Origin: Epiperipatus broadwayi
Taxonomy: Eukaryota; Onychophora; Udeonychophora; Euonychophora; Peripatidae
Direction of reading: 5' to 3'
NCBI GenBank assembly: GCA_028023455.1
Contig: JAQFVV010006471.1
Span: 932,001-996,000, forward strand
Length of the DNA: 64,000 nucleotides
The notes beneath the pieces were generated by a model. That model had not been told where the DNA came from, made no database searches, and saw only the letters and a list, made by a program, of their open reading frames with translations. Shown in pieces: positions 1 through 11,927 of the stretch. The first letter of the stretch is position 1. The number at the start of each line of letters is the position of its first letter. Made by a program: the position numbers and the translations under genes.

Positions 1-450
1 TAAATAATCACAATATATGTATTTCATGCTAAACCAGCACTCATCAGTTGGTCCAGATTATCATCTCCCACACATATATATATAATCAGAACTCAGTTTA
101 TATTAAGATACCAAATCTTCTCACTTTAATGGAGAGGCTTCAATCTACTCTAATCTCCAACTTTTCAGCCATCCATGTCATCAGAGTTTCAATGATATGG
201 ATGGCTGAAAATTGGAGGTTGGAGTATATTGAAGCCTTTCCATTAAAATGTGAAGATTTGCTATCTTAAGATAAACTGAACACTGATTATATATGTGTGT
301 GAGATGATAATCTGGACCAACTGATGAGTGTTGGTTTAGCACGAAATACATATATTGGTGGTCATTTATCTTTCTACATGTGTGTGGTCATGTGTATCAG
401 TTGTATGAGATAGTGTGGATAGAGGAAGGATGCTTGAAAATCTGAGATCT
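1..450. repeat. Family A hairpin repeat, copy 1
   Basis: A long inverted repeat. The left arm (about 11-176) is the reverse complement of the right arm (about 197-357), with the centre near 186. Matching landmarks are CAGCCATCCAT at 166-176 and ATGGATGGCTG at 197-207, and a CAACTGATGAGTG-type block in both arms. A single-stranded tail follows (about 358-450), containing a TAGTGTGGATAG block. The same arm plus tail occurs as a solo copy near 18.75-19.1 kb, as tail only near 27.25 kb, and as a second full hairpin at 60.37-60.77 kb, so this is a dispersed repeat family. The window edge may cut the left end. The reading frame over 48-269 crosses the palindrome and is not a gene. The repeat class is unknown; a foldback MITE is most likely. 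Confidence 0.75.
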
Positions 451-549
451 AGATATAAAGCAAAAAATGAATATATGATCTTAAACAATAATAAAAACAT
501 AGGTATTAGGAAAGTAATATGACATGATTTGTGAAACTTTCTATTAGCA

Positions 550-585
<36 letters not shown>
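550..585. repeat. (TA)n microsatellite
   Basis: A pure TA dinucleotide run. Similar runs recur throughout the window, often at the borders of mobile elements. Confidence 0.9.
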
Positions 586-588
<3 letters not shown>

Positions 589-1357
589 TTCCTTTATTAT
601 AATCATGGTAGCATCATCTAAAGTATCAATAATATGTGGTGTAAAAGAAATATTCAAGTAAAAAATAAAATGAACAATTCATTAATTTATTGTGCATCTA
701 TCTGTATGAATAGTACTATAAATCATATCAGTTTCATTTTTTATCTCACATAAGGTGCGCATTCAGTCAGTCCTGAAGTAATGAAATATTAAATAAAACG
801 TTTATTTCAAATTGTCCTAAGTCATGAAGTAATAATGATGGCAATTATGTATAATAAAATAATTTATTTTACAATAAAAAAAAAAAGCCATGTGCTAAGA
901 AAACAAATTAGCAACCATACTCACTCATTTAGAAATTATAAGTGTTCTTTCTCCAACAATTCTTTTTATAAATATATTATTCTATTTCTGTGCTGACTCT
1001 TTTTGTTGGTGTACTAATGTATATAATTTATAAAATGAGTTGTATTGTGAAGTAGTGTATTTACATTTAAATGAATTCAAGTATCATTTGATGGCTTGGA
1101 AACAAATGGTTGCAGATATGACAGATGAGAGCTCTGTTCTGAGTTCAAAACCCTAAACAATAATCACAAATAATGATGAGAACTATTTCAATATAGACAA
1201 AACGCATCAGTCTTAAGTTAATAAAAAAACATTTTTACTAGAAGTTATTTTAATTGTTTGTATTCCATTTTTAAAAATCATTAAAAAGATAATAATCATG
1301 GCTGTCACTTCATTTTCAAGCATTCTTTTTCACTGAATAACATTGCAATTATTTAAC

Positions 1358-1362
<5 letters not shown>
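586..1362. other. Stretch with no gene; possible SINE relic
   Basis: AT-rich sequence without a supported gene. The only structured part is around 1090-1155, where a GATGGCTTGG block is followed about 45 bases later by GAGTTCAAAACCC. This loosely resembles the A and B boxes of a decayed tRNA-derived SINE. The spacing is plausible but the boxes are weak. Confidence 0.25.
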
Positions 1363-1400
<38 letters not shown>

Positions 1401-1421
1401 TATATATATATATATATATAA
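1361..1421. repeat. (TA)n microsatellite, interrupted
   Basis: Two TA runs separated by a short TAATTA interruption. No other content. Confidence 0.9.
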
Positions 1422-2124
1422 CACATAGACACGAAATTATTGATTCTTATTTTTTAAATGTTACTACTGGATGTTTAAACATAAGCATTCTAACAAAACC
1501 TTTTATAAATTTTTAATAAAAAGTCAATATTTCTTCTCAAATTAAATCATTTATTCAGTGTTGGCACACACACATAAAAAAATAATGCTAAATGTCACTA
1601 GAAAAGCACTCACTTAAAGAAGAAAAAATCATTAATGGAAAAAGTGTTTTGTGAAAGGGAAAAAAGAATTTAAATCATTTAGCTTTGATTTGAAATAAAA
1701 TGATTTGGATCAAACATTTAATTGTAACATGTAAAATTTGATTTTAAATACTAAGATCTATGAATCAAACCATAAAAAGACATTAAAAAATATATAACAT
1801 TAATAACAAATATGATATTTTAAACTTTAATAATATATACAAGTAATGATTTGTCTATAATATATATGCATCAACAGCAGCAGGCTTTTTGGAAATAAGT
1901 ATGTCATTCCTATTCCAGATAATAATAAAAAAGATAGAAAGACAAAAAAGAAAAAAAATTAAAATAATGTTAAAAATTAATTTTGTTATATTCACTTTTG
2001 TGTGGTTACATATATTACATGCTGATATCTGTCCACTTAGCATCTTGGGATGCTGTTTTTTAACTTTGGTAATATTCTTTACTTTTTGAAGTCCTTTTAT
2101 ACCTTGTAAACACTTTTTTATTCG
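1422..2124. other. AT-rich stretch, no gene
   Basis: No motif or coding domain is recognised. Short open frames on both strands near 1855-2196 are rich in K, I and F, as expected by chance in AT-rich DNA, and they run into the foldback repeat that starts near 2125. Confidence 0.5.
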
Positions 2125-5100
2125 GTGCTGATATAGTACGTGCTCGATGGCCATTTTGAATTTGGAAACACCCAAAAACACTGCTGGCACATGCAAGCAA
2201 TAAATGACCGACTCAAAACACTCATTTTTTAAAAAAATAAAATCCCTGAGGCACTATAATTAAAAAAGATGTTGAGAAGGGACTGCACTTAAAAAAAATT
2301 GCGGGAAACTGTAACATTAAATAGCCTAAGGTGATACTATCCAAAAAAAGTGCGGGAAAAGAAAAAGAGGTGAAAATTAAAAAATACTTTAAAATAAACC
2401 AAAAATGCTAATTTATGTATATAGTCATAATCAAATATTGCAATCGTAAATCTCAAAAGATTAACCCTATGTTGAGGCTTTTTTTTTTAAAAAATCGGAA
2501 ATGATATTTACAAAAACCCGTTAAAATATAGCAAGCATTAGAAAAATAATAAATGCTATTTTAAAAAGCTCAGTTCAGTCTATCAATGCTATATACAAAT
2601 CAGTATTATAATTTTAAAAAACAATATTTAAAAAGAACTTTAAAATAAACCAAAAACGCTAATATATATATATATAGTGATGATAATCAAATTAACGTGT
2701 ATTAAGGCATTTTTTAAAAAAAGGCATAAAACCTAAATATATATACATAGCGATAATTAGAAAAAATGATAAATGCTTCTATCAAAAGATTACTCAGGTC
2801 TTACAACAGTATATACTAAATCTCAAAAATCGGTATTATAATTTTAAAAAATTATATTTAAAAAATATATTGCTAAATGTGAAATGGTTACATTTGGCTT
2901 TGGAGTTATAATAGTAAATCACAAATCTGAATAATAGACATATTAATGCATATTACAGTTAGCATTTATTTAAGTAATTTTTTACCAATATTTTAAGAAT
3001 TTTAAAAAATTACCAACTTCCTGTATCAGATGGTTGGTCATCTGCTCAGGCTAAATTTGGTTCTTCCTAGATCTCTTCATTACTGCAACACCACAAGCCA
3101 TCAACAAATTATACTTTTAAGATTTAGGTTTATTAATTTATTCAGGAAATATTGCAGCTTGATATGGTCTCTTTCAAATTTATTTTTAAAACTGTCTCAC
3201 ACAAATTAAACCAGGTATGTGTGATGTAAGATAATTTCTAAGAATGATGATTAGGGATTGCCTTTTGTCTTACTAAGATAAAAGGGCTAAGTTAAGAAGT
3301 TTAATAATAGAAAACAAAACTTTCAAATTTTAAAAACAGCTATAAACAAACTAATGGACTTTTATGCCTCAAGCCTAATAGTAAGCCAATGCAATAGAGG
3401 GATAAAATTTATTATAAATATATTTATAATAAATTAATGATTTAAAAATATAATCGCACTGTAATAAATTACAAATCATAATTTCTACTCGTATATATAT
3501 ACATATATGTGTGTGTGTGTGTGCCGATACATGTATTGGTTTTAAGATTTAAGTTTTAACACTTTAAAGAAGATGCAAGTAAAATTAATTGGTAATTTAT
3601 TCCAAAAATATTGCTTTTCATAATATATTTAAAAAATAAAAAAAATAAAGACCAAAGATTTTGTATCGAAACTCATCTTTTATACCCATTTTCAAATCAT
3701 ATGAACACAAACCCTTTATAATTCAGTTTTTTTATTTTTTTAAATATTAATGAAAAGCAGGTCAATTATGTTTTTGTTTTTGCAATATTTTCGGAATAAA
3801 TTACCAATTAATTTTACTTGTATCTTCTTTAAAGTGTTAAAACTTAAATCTTAAAACTAATACATGTATCGGCACACATATATATACGAGTAGAAATTAT
3901 GACTTGTAATTTATTACAGTGCAATTATATTTTTAAATCATTAATTTATTATAAATATATTTATAAAGAATTTTATCTCTCTATTGCATTGGCTTACTAT
4001 TAGGCTTGAGGCATAAAAGTCCATTAGTTTGTTTACAGCTGTTTTTAAAATTTGAAAGTTTTGCTTTCTATTAACAAACTTCTTAACTTAGCCTTTTATC
4101 TTAATAAGACAAAAGGCAATCCCTAATCATCATTCTTAGAAATTATCTTACATCACACATACCTGGTTTAATTTGTGTGAGACAGTTTTAAAAATAAATT
4201 TGAAAGAGACCATATCAAGCTGCGATATTTCCTGAATAAATTAATAAACTTAAATCTTAAAAGTATAATTTGTTGATGGCTTGTGGTGTTGCAGTAATGA
4301 AGAGATGTAGGAAACACCAAATTTATCCTGAGTGGATGACCATCCATCCGATACAGGAAATTGGTAATTTTTTTAAAATTCTTAAAATATTGGTAAAAAA
4401 TTATTTAAATAAATGCTAACTGTAATATGCATTAATATGTCTATCATTCAGATTTGTGATTTACTATTATAACTCCAAAGCCAAATGTAAAATATTATAT
4501 TTTTAAAAATAAGTTAATTAGGTTTTTTATTTGCCCATACTCCACGAAAGTGGTGAAAGTGATGTTCCCGCCATTTCACATTTAGCAATATACTTTTTAA
4601 ATATAATTTTTAAAATTATAATACTGATTTTTGAGATTTATTCTATACTGTTGAAAGACCTGAGTAATCTTTTGATAAAAGCATGTATCATCTTTTCTAA
4701 TTATCACTATGTATATATATTTAGGTTTTATGCCTTTTTTTAAAAAATGCCTTAACACAAATTAATTTGATTATCATCACTATATATATTAGCATTTTTG
4801 GTTTAATTTTAAAGTACTTTTTAAATATTGTTTTTTTAAAATTATAATACTGATTTAGTATATAGCATTGATAGACCAGACTGAGCTTTTTAAAATAACA
4901 TTTATTATTTTTCTAATGATCGCTATATTTTAACGGGTTTTTGTAAATATCATTTACGATTTTTTTTTAAAAATGCCTTAACATAGGTTAATTGTTTAAG
5001 ATTTACTATTGCAATGTTTGATTATGAATATATATATATATATAAATTAGCATTTTTGGTTTATCTTAAAGTATTTTTTAATTTTCAATGTTCACCTCTT

Positions 5101-6025
5101 TTTCTTTTTTCGTACTTTTTTTCCATAGTATAACCTTTGGCTATTTAATGTGACATTACAACCCAATGTTTGATTTGTCGCATTATAGTTTTTAAATATT
5201 GTTTTTTAAAATTATAATACTGATTTAGTATATAGCATTGATAGACCTGACTGAGATTTTTAAAATAGCATTTATTACTTTTCTAGTGATTGCTATATTT
5301 TAATGGGTTTTTGTAAATATCATTTACGATTTTAAATATTGTTTTTTACAATTATAGTACTGATTTAGTATAAAGTGTTGATAGACCGGACTGAGATTTT
5401 TAAAATAGCATTTATGATTTTTCTAGTGATCGCTATATTTTAATGGGTTTTTGTAAATATCATTTACAATTTTTTTTAAAAAATGCCTTAACATAACCCT
5501 ATTGCAATGTTTGATTATGACTATATATATATATATAAATTAGCATTTTTGGTTTATTTTAAAGTATTTTCAAATTTTCAATGTTCACCTCTTTTTTGTA
5601 TATAGCGTTGATAGACCGGACTGAGATTTTTAAAATAACATTTATTATTTTTATAGTGATTGCTATATTTTAAAAGGTTTTTGTAAATATTGCAATGTTT
5701 GATTATGACAATATATATAAATTAGTGTTTTTGGTTTATTTTAAAGTATTTTTTAATTTTCAATGTTCACCTCTTTTTCTTTTCCTGCACTTTTTTTTGA
5801 TAGTAGCACCTTAGGCTATTTAATGTGACATTTTCCTGCCATTTAAGTGTAGTCCCTTCCCAACACTTTTTTTAAATATAGTGTCTCAGGCGTTTTATTT
5901 TTTTTTTAAAAAATGAATGTTTCTAGTCGATGACATTTATTGTTTGCAAGTGCCAGCAGTGTTTTTGGGTGTTTCCAAATCCAAAATGGCCACTGAGTGC
6001 ATACTATATCAGCACCTTTTTCTTT
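2125..6025. mobile_element. Giant foldback element, about 3.9 kb
   Basis: Two long inverted arms surround a loop of about 70 bases (about 3651-3721). The outer ends match: GGTGCTGATATAGTACGTGC near 2125 against the complement of CATACTATATCAGCACC near 6000-6016, followed by a shared block containing AATGGCCAT and ACACCCAAAAACACTGC. Inner landmarks also mirror, for example TTAACACTTTAAAGAAGATG near 3556 and CATCAGATGGTTGG-type sequence near 3025 against 4340. The left arm is about 1.5 kb and the right about 2.3 kb; the excess on the right comes from repeated internal modules (about 4830-5710). No transposase frame is seen and no clear target duplication was found. It may be a non-autonomous foldback DNA transposon or an inverted tandem insertion. 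Confidence 0.8.
4828..5710. repeat. Iterated modules in the right foldback arm
   Basis: A module containing ATACTGATTTAGTATA, a GATAGACC..GACTGAG block and TGGGTTTTTGTAAATATC recurs near 4835, 5205 and 5340, with a partial copy near 5598. A second module, GCAATGTTTGATTATGA then TA repeats then GCATTTTTGGTTTAT, recurs near 5010, 5505 and 5692. The left arm carries one version of each. Amplification therefore happened on one arm only, after or during formation of the inverted repeat. Confidence 0.7.
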
Positions 6026-6238
6026 TGTGATAATCTTTATAATATAAATGAGGTTGGCCTCTCACAAAAACTACTTTCAAGTTTATTAAAAATAGTTATA
6101 CATGTATATATACATATTATAAATTAATAATTTTTAACTGATGCTATTGTTGAAATATTTATATGTTTCCATAACTCTTTAGAGGTTCCCTTTTTAGATG
6201 CAAAAAATATTTACAGTTTACTGTTTTCATTGATCAAT

Positions 6239-6246
6239 GTCTATAT
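6239..6246. repeat. Target-site duplication, left copy
   Basis: GTCTATAT sits directly before the CAGGGG terminus of the hAT element and is repeated exactly at 6644-6651 after its right end. Confidence 0.85.
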
Positions 6247-6643
6247 CAGGGGTCCCTGACCTTTTTGCACTTAAAAGCACATTCTATAATACAGGCCAGG
6301 TGGCAGGCACCATTTATTTTTCCAACCAGGTGGCGAGCACCATTTATTTTTTCAATATAAATTTATAGTTAGATATTGTTAATAATACACATAATGTACA
6401 AAAAAATATTTATTTCAAAAATAAAATTTTAACATATAATTAACATTTATATTTTTACACTGTAAAAGTATAGTATGCCCTACATTTTGATAACAATATA
6501 ATACAGTAATTTATAAGAAATTTTAAAAATTAAATTTATTTGTATCAAATAAATATTTTTTTATCGTGTTCAGATAGTGGTGGGCACATGGAAAATTGTC
6601 GCGGGTACCATGGTGCCCATGGGCATAGGATTGGGGATCCCTG
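6247..6643. mobile_element. Non-autonomous hAT element (MITE), 397 bp
   Basis: The left end reads CAGGGGTCCCTGACC and the right end, in reverse complement, CAGGGATCCCCAATCC. These short imperfect terminal inverted repeats are of the hAT type (CAGGGGTC... ends are common in that superfamily). The flanks carry a perfect 8-bp duplication, GTCTATAT, which is the diagnostic hAT length. Inside are two tandem GGTGG(C)(A/G)(A/G)GCACCATTTATTTTT units near 6299 and 6330, and a related GTGGGCACATGG block near 6581. There is no transposase coding capacity, so movement would need a transposase from elsewhere. Confidence 0.88.
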
Positions 6644-6651
6644 GTCTATAT
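6644..6651. repeat. Target-site duplication, right copy
   Basis: An exact second copy of GTCTATAT, closing the 8-bp hAT duplication. Confidence 0.85.
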
Positions 6652-9600
6652 TATATGACTGTAACTTTTCTAAAATAAAGATATTTCCTCATTCTTAAAA
6701 ATATTTCAATATTTATATATTTGAAGAGTACTACCATGCATTTGCTTTATAAATATATTTTATAGTATGACATACAACAAGTTAAACAATATACCAACTG
6801 ATCTTTCTGATCTTGACATACACAGACTGATATTTATATGTGTATATATGCTTTTATTTTTATTAAAGTACATATACTAATTTTTAATTGGAGTTTAAAG
6901 TTTACGTCTGGACTAGGAGTAATTTTAAGTTTAATAGATTAATAATAATAATCATTAATAGATTGTGTCTGAAGTCCATAAAATTTGAATCTTGCAAATA
7001 AAAATGCAATAATATGCTATTAGTAAATAATAAACAAATGCAATAAATATAAATGAGATTGGGACCTGTGACAACTGAAACTGGGCTGAATCAATATAAA
7101 ATGGACTTGAAGGTTACTTGTCTTTATGAGATGTCTTTACTCAGATCTCATGAATGCATATGGAAAACAATTACATTGAATTATTTTACGTTTCTCTTTT
7201 AATATATATATGTAATAATATTATAAATCGATGTCTGTATTTCTTCAAAGTAATATACATAATCTTATACTTAACTATTAGTAAATACAGTATTCAATTT
7301 TTTTTTTTTTTATCAAAAAGGAAAATATATATAAATTCACTTAGGAGTGCTTTCGACTATCCTTGTAATCTTTGTCAATTAATTTTTTTTTACGACCATA
7401 ATGAATTATGTATATATGGTTTTAATTTCAATTATAATAATGTAAAAATATTTCAGATTGAAAGAAATAACAATAAGAGGGAAATAAAGGAAGATATGCT
7501 AATATATAAATACAGGCAAGACTTAATCAATAGGCAGGCAGCTAATGTTAAAATCACAGAATTATGGAAAGGTTGACATTTAAAGAATTAGTTGACAAAG
7601 ACTAAGCAGATAGTTGAAAGTGCTCCAAAGTGAAGATTATATATAATTTTGTCCTTTTAAAAAAAAATTGATTACTATATTTACTAATATTTAATTATAA
7701 GATTTTATATATATATATATATTGTGCCATTACAATTTGGTCACTAGCCAAATTTATAGTAATGTGCATGTAGGAAAATGTAAAACAAAATCATCATCAC
7801 ATTTTTATATAACAATAAGTGAAGCTGTAGGGCATCCAAGTTCAAACCCTACCAGATCAAAATTTTAAATGTTTTAGACAGAAAGAGAGTGGGACAGCAA
7901 TTATATGCTTTACTTGTTTGTGTGTTAATAAATCTCAAAAAGAGCAGTACACACATTTAATTTTTAATTTTTCTTTAAAAAGCAAAGTTATAATGCATAC
8001 ATATAGGCAATGTATGTGTAAACTATTTAATTGTTTTATAGTTCAAATATTCAACATTTTAACTTTCTTTAAAACTAACCTATGCTTGATCAATTCTAAT
8101 ATCTTATTCTATACTTCTATTTTGCTTTTCTATAATTGTAATTGGGATTTAAAAGTTACAGATTTAATTAAATAATAGGGTTATAATTACTAAGCTAGCA
8201 ATTATATTATTTAATGTTAGTTTATGAATGATTTGAAATAATGAAGTATGTGTGTACATTACATACAGAAATTTACATTTATTAAATATTGAAAGAAAAG
8301 GAAGGGTTAAATCTGTCAAATTATTTTTTTTGTACAATTTTATGTTAAAAGAGGAAATTTGTTGAATCAGATATCTATTTTTGTAGCAATTTTGTTTTTG
8401 TAAATGATTGTTTGTCACTTTGGGAGCTTAAGCTGGGTGGGAACTCTAATTTTGAAATTGTCTTATCTTAAGATCTAAAGAAGGAAGCTCAAAAATTTGA
8501 AATGTTACCTAGGTGTAAAAAAAAAGGATTAAGTCTATTTTTTTTAAAACAAATGTGTCTGGAAAAAGGATTAAACTTTTCAGTTGAAAAATAATCTAGT
8601 TGAAAATAAATTAGAGATCTAATTAAAACGAATTTGTCCAAAAATAGCAAGTGACGCTATCTCTGATTGGTTAAGTTAGCTAAAAAATTGGATATAAAAA
8701 GCTGTCTGGAAAAAATCAGTTGATTTATTATTGTGATTATGATTCAGATTATTAGACTATTAAATTGAATATTGAAAATATAAGAAATGACTGGCTAGAA
8801 AAATTATATATATGTCCCATCTTTGCCTGACCATCTGGGAAGCTGCACATCATATAGGAAAGAAAAGATGTTTTGTCTAAAATAATATTCTACACCTTTC
8901 AACTAACCAGAGAAATAAGATGTTCTTAATAGAAGGAAGAAAGCATTCACCTGCATTCGCTGAAAGATGAATTAATCTACTGATAAACATTAATCATCAA
9001 GTCCAATTAATTGTTCCAGCAACTGATTTTAAACTCAAGAAAATTTAGAAATGTGAAAACAACTGCTGTATTTCATCCACTAAAAGAATCATGCTTGACA
9101 AGAAGAGAAGAAAAATTGATATAATGATTTCCAAATTATCCACTAAAGCAAATAACCTCAATAGGATCCTCATCATCAAATAATTATATATTTCAAGAAA
9201 GTGATTGTTCCAAAGAACACGGAAATTGTTGCTCCCAAGTATAGACAGTATACAAAACAAGTGAACCCTTGGATCGGTAATATGACTTTTATATCTATTT
9301 TTTTATGAAATCAGAGTATTAATAAAAATTTAGTAATAAAGTGACATATTTTATTTAAAGAACTTTTAAAGACAATTCAGATCGATGGAAACCAAGAATG
9401 TCTTAATAATAATAACTTTGAACTACATAAATGATTTTGAATGTATCAAAATTTATTTGTTTATTAATTTTACAGTTATGAAATATTAATGTGTAAAATA
9501 ATTTTTTTATGGTATTATGATTTTAGTTTTAACTAATATATTATTATTATTTTGGGATAAAACATGCACATACATAGTAATATTTTATATGTGTATAATT

Positions 9601-11212
9601 GCGAGTGAATGTGAAATAATAGGTGGTATTAAAATATTAAATTATTTTGTCTTGAGAAAGTATAGATTTCAGCGCTTAGAAGGGAGGGGGAGATAATGAT
9701 TTAAAACTCTTTTCTAAGAACTTGATTTTTCTAAATTCTATTAACATTTTTTTTAACATTCTACTTACATGTTAGATTTATAAAGTATGTGTGCTAATGA
9801 GCGGATAATTTTTTTTTCTTGAAATACTTTTCTCATGGAGTGAAAATCATGGTCAATGTGACATCCAACTTAATACAATATACATTTGAAGGGAAAGGGG
9901 GAAGAACTTGAAATTAATCTGAGGATTGTTATATAATCAATTATTATCATTATTATTATTCATGTCAATTTTCATGTTTCTCTAGAAATTTTTATGTATA
10001 TGTTAGAAATGCAGTAATAAATATTAGTTTGTTTTATTAAACAAGGCATATATATTTCATTAAGTGTGATCATTCATCATCATCAGTGGTTGAATATCAG
10101 TTATTTAAGATATAAGTAAATATGCTAAAATTAAGCAATAATTATGAATTTCTGTATAAAAATTAGTTTTATGTTTAGGCTTAGTCCTAGAGCAGTAGTT
10201 GAAACCCTTGTCATTATTGTTATTATTACCATCATCATCATCATCATCAACGTTCTAATTAATGAGCTGTTTAACTGTTTAAAGACCATAAATAAATATT
10301 GATTTTATAATATTTAGTGATTTCTTAGTATTATTATAACCACATCCCATCATCTATTTCATGCAAGGATGAGTGAATTGCCATCCTAAATTAGTTATAT
10401 ATAATCTGAGCTAGCAAACTTATAAAAATATTGAAACACATTTGTTATGTTAAGATCTGAGAAATGATTTATGTCTAATATACTCCACTTTGGTTTATAG
10501 ATGTTTTACTTTTACCTGATATGGCTCAAAAAGCAAAATCTCCCATTTTTATTAGAAATAAAGTACCAAGAAGGGATTCAAACCCGGTACATGTGAAAAG
10601 GTTATTAGATATAACTGTGTCTAGATTCAAATAATTTAGTGGCACCCTGCTAGACCATATTCACTTAGTATTTGTTTAAACATGCACTTAACATCAAACC
10701 AAGAAATGAAAGTGGATAAGATCTACTGTCTGTATACCTGAGTTATATTTTATTGAATTACTAGTGTACTCACCTCACGTGATTTCATATACCTAAGTTA
10801 TAATACTTGTTATTAATAATTTGCTTATAATTATTGATAGTGGGATATCTTGAGAAATTTAATGATAGAAATATGTTTCATTTCATCCAATGACCCGTAA
10901 TATGATAGATAACTCAGTCTGATCTTTGGTTTAATAGCCACTACTCATGTTAAATAATTCTTCTCTTTTGATATAAATCTGCAATGCATTTTTCATTTAT
11001 TGAGCTAGAAATTTATATTTGAATCTTTTCATAATTACTAAATACATTTTGATCATTTGATCATCTTTATTAAGTTACATTTTTTTATTAATACTGGAAT
11101 ATTTGAGATTTTAATGTTTGAATTCTGACATTTCATAATTACTTTAATAGACCAGATCTCATTTTGTTACACTGGATCTGTGATCTAACTTTAATTTGGT
11201 TACAATATATAT
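6652..11212. other. Long AT-rich stretch, no supported gene
   Basis: No coding domain was recognised; open frames here (for example 7154-7576) are low-complexity and lack any family signature. Local items: a TTCAAACCCTACC block near 7841, which resembles a SINE B box; a CCAAT-like (GATTGGTT near 8665) plus TATAAAA (near 8693) pair that could be promoter-like; an (ATC)n then AACGTTC block near 10230-10255; and GGGATTCAAACCCGG near 10574, which reads as a B-box-like sequence on the minus strand. Confidence 0.5.
10225..10256 (+). repeat. (ATC)n block followed by AACGTT
   Basis: A short CATCATCATCATCATCATCA run ends in AACGTTC. From memory, cephalopod genomes contain a frequent dispersed repeat in which ATC repeats run into TTTAACGTCC. 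The match here is short and degraded, so it is only a hint about the taxon. Confidence 0.4.
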
Positions 11213-11264
11213 ATATATGATAAACAAAAATGCAAGTTAAAAAACTTGCTAATGCTTGTATTTA
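11213..11264 (+). repeat. Unpaired end of a family B copy
   Basis: Follows a TA run. It contains AAACTTGCTAATGCTTGTATT, matching the terminal segment of the family B units at 17.04 and 17.76 kb. The right arm of the adjacent palindrome lacks it. Confidence 0.65.
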
Positions 11265-11580
11265 TGTCCACAGATGGCATTCTACCAAAAACGCCCATCA
11301 AGCGTATGTTTTGTTTACATAAACGTCAGAGTAGTTAGTATTCACTATCTCTAACTATAATTCCACTTTCAGATCATGATTTCAAGCTATTTGCTATCGT
11401 CAGTGAAAGACAGGAATAAAGAAACTTATTCCTGTCTTTCACTGACGATAGCAAATAGCTTGAAATCATGATCTGAAAGTGGAATTATAGTTAGAGATAG
11501 TGAATACTAACTACTCTGATGTTTATGTAAACAAAACATACGCTTGATGGGCGTTTTTGGTAGAACACCATCTGTGGACA
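11265..11580. mobile_element. Near-perfect 316-bp palindrome (family B)
   Basis: The arms 11265-11419 and 11426-11580 are reverse complements of each other, with a 6-base loop (AGAAAC). By eye I count only about three mismatches in 155 bp. The outer flank is a TA run on both sides, which suggests insertion at TA. The sequence is related to the composite array at 16.66-17.81 kb: it shares GATGGCATT.TACCAAAAAC, TTTGTTTACATAAACGTCAG and AGATCATGATTTCAAGCTAT. The high arm identity means the palindrome formed recently or is kept uniform by conversion. No protein is encoded. Confidence 0.85.
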
Positions 11581-11630
11581 TATATATATATAAAATAAAT
11601 AAAAATATCCGTTAATTAAAAATAATATTG

Positions 11631-11927
11631 TAATTATAATTGAAATAATATTTTTAAACGATTTATAAACAATTCAAACAATCTTTAAATCCGCAGAAGT
11701 ACTTTCGGTTACTTTCAAACCTGCCTCAACTGCTATTAAATTAATAGCAGTTGAGGCAGGTTTGAAAGTAACCGAAAGTACTTCTGCGGATTTAAAGATT
11801 GTTTGAATTGTTTAAATTAATAGCAGTTGAGGCAGGTTTGAAAGTAACCGAAAGTACTTCTGCGGATTTAAAGATTGTTTGAATTGTTTATAAACCGTTT
11901 AAAAATATTATTTCAATTATAATTATA
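11631..11927. repeat. Second palindrome with a duplicated arm
   Basis: The left arm 11631-11739 pairs with 11817-11927. Between them sits an extra direct copy of the inner right arm: TTAATAGCAGTTGAGGCAGG starts at both 11741 and 11817, a 76-bp tandem unit. The centre TGCTATTAA-A-TTAATAGCA is at 11731-11749. The arms look almost identical by eye. The sequence is unrelated to the 11265-11580 palindrome, which lies only 50 bases away. Confidence 0.85.

Noticed and set aside
48-269. 73-codon plus-strand frame at the window start
   Set aside because: It runs through the family A palindrome; it is not a protein gene.
1855-2196. 113-codon minus-strand frame and overlapping plus-strand frame
   Set aside because: Low-complexity, no domain, and it overlaps the end of the foldback element.
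5000-5760. Possible CRISPR-like repeated units
   Set aside because: The repeats are long, irregular modules within a foldback arm, without constant-length spacers, in a eukaryotic setting.
7154-7576. 140-codon plus-strand frame
   Set aside because: F/Y/I/N-rich composition expected by chance in AT-rich DNA; no motif and no splice or homology evidence.
10560-10680. tRNA gene on the minus strand
   Set aside because: Only a B-box-like GGGTTTGAATCCC is good; no foldable acceptor stem or anticodon arm could be found, so at most it is a SINE relic.
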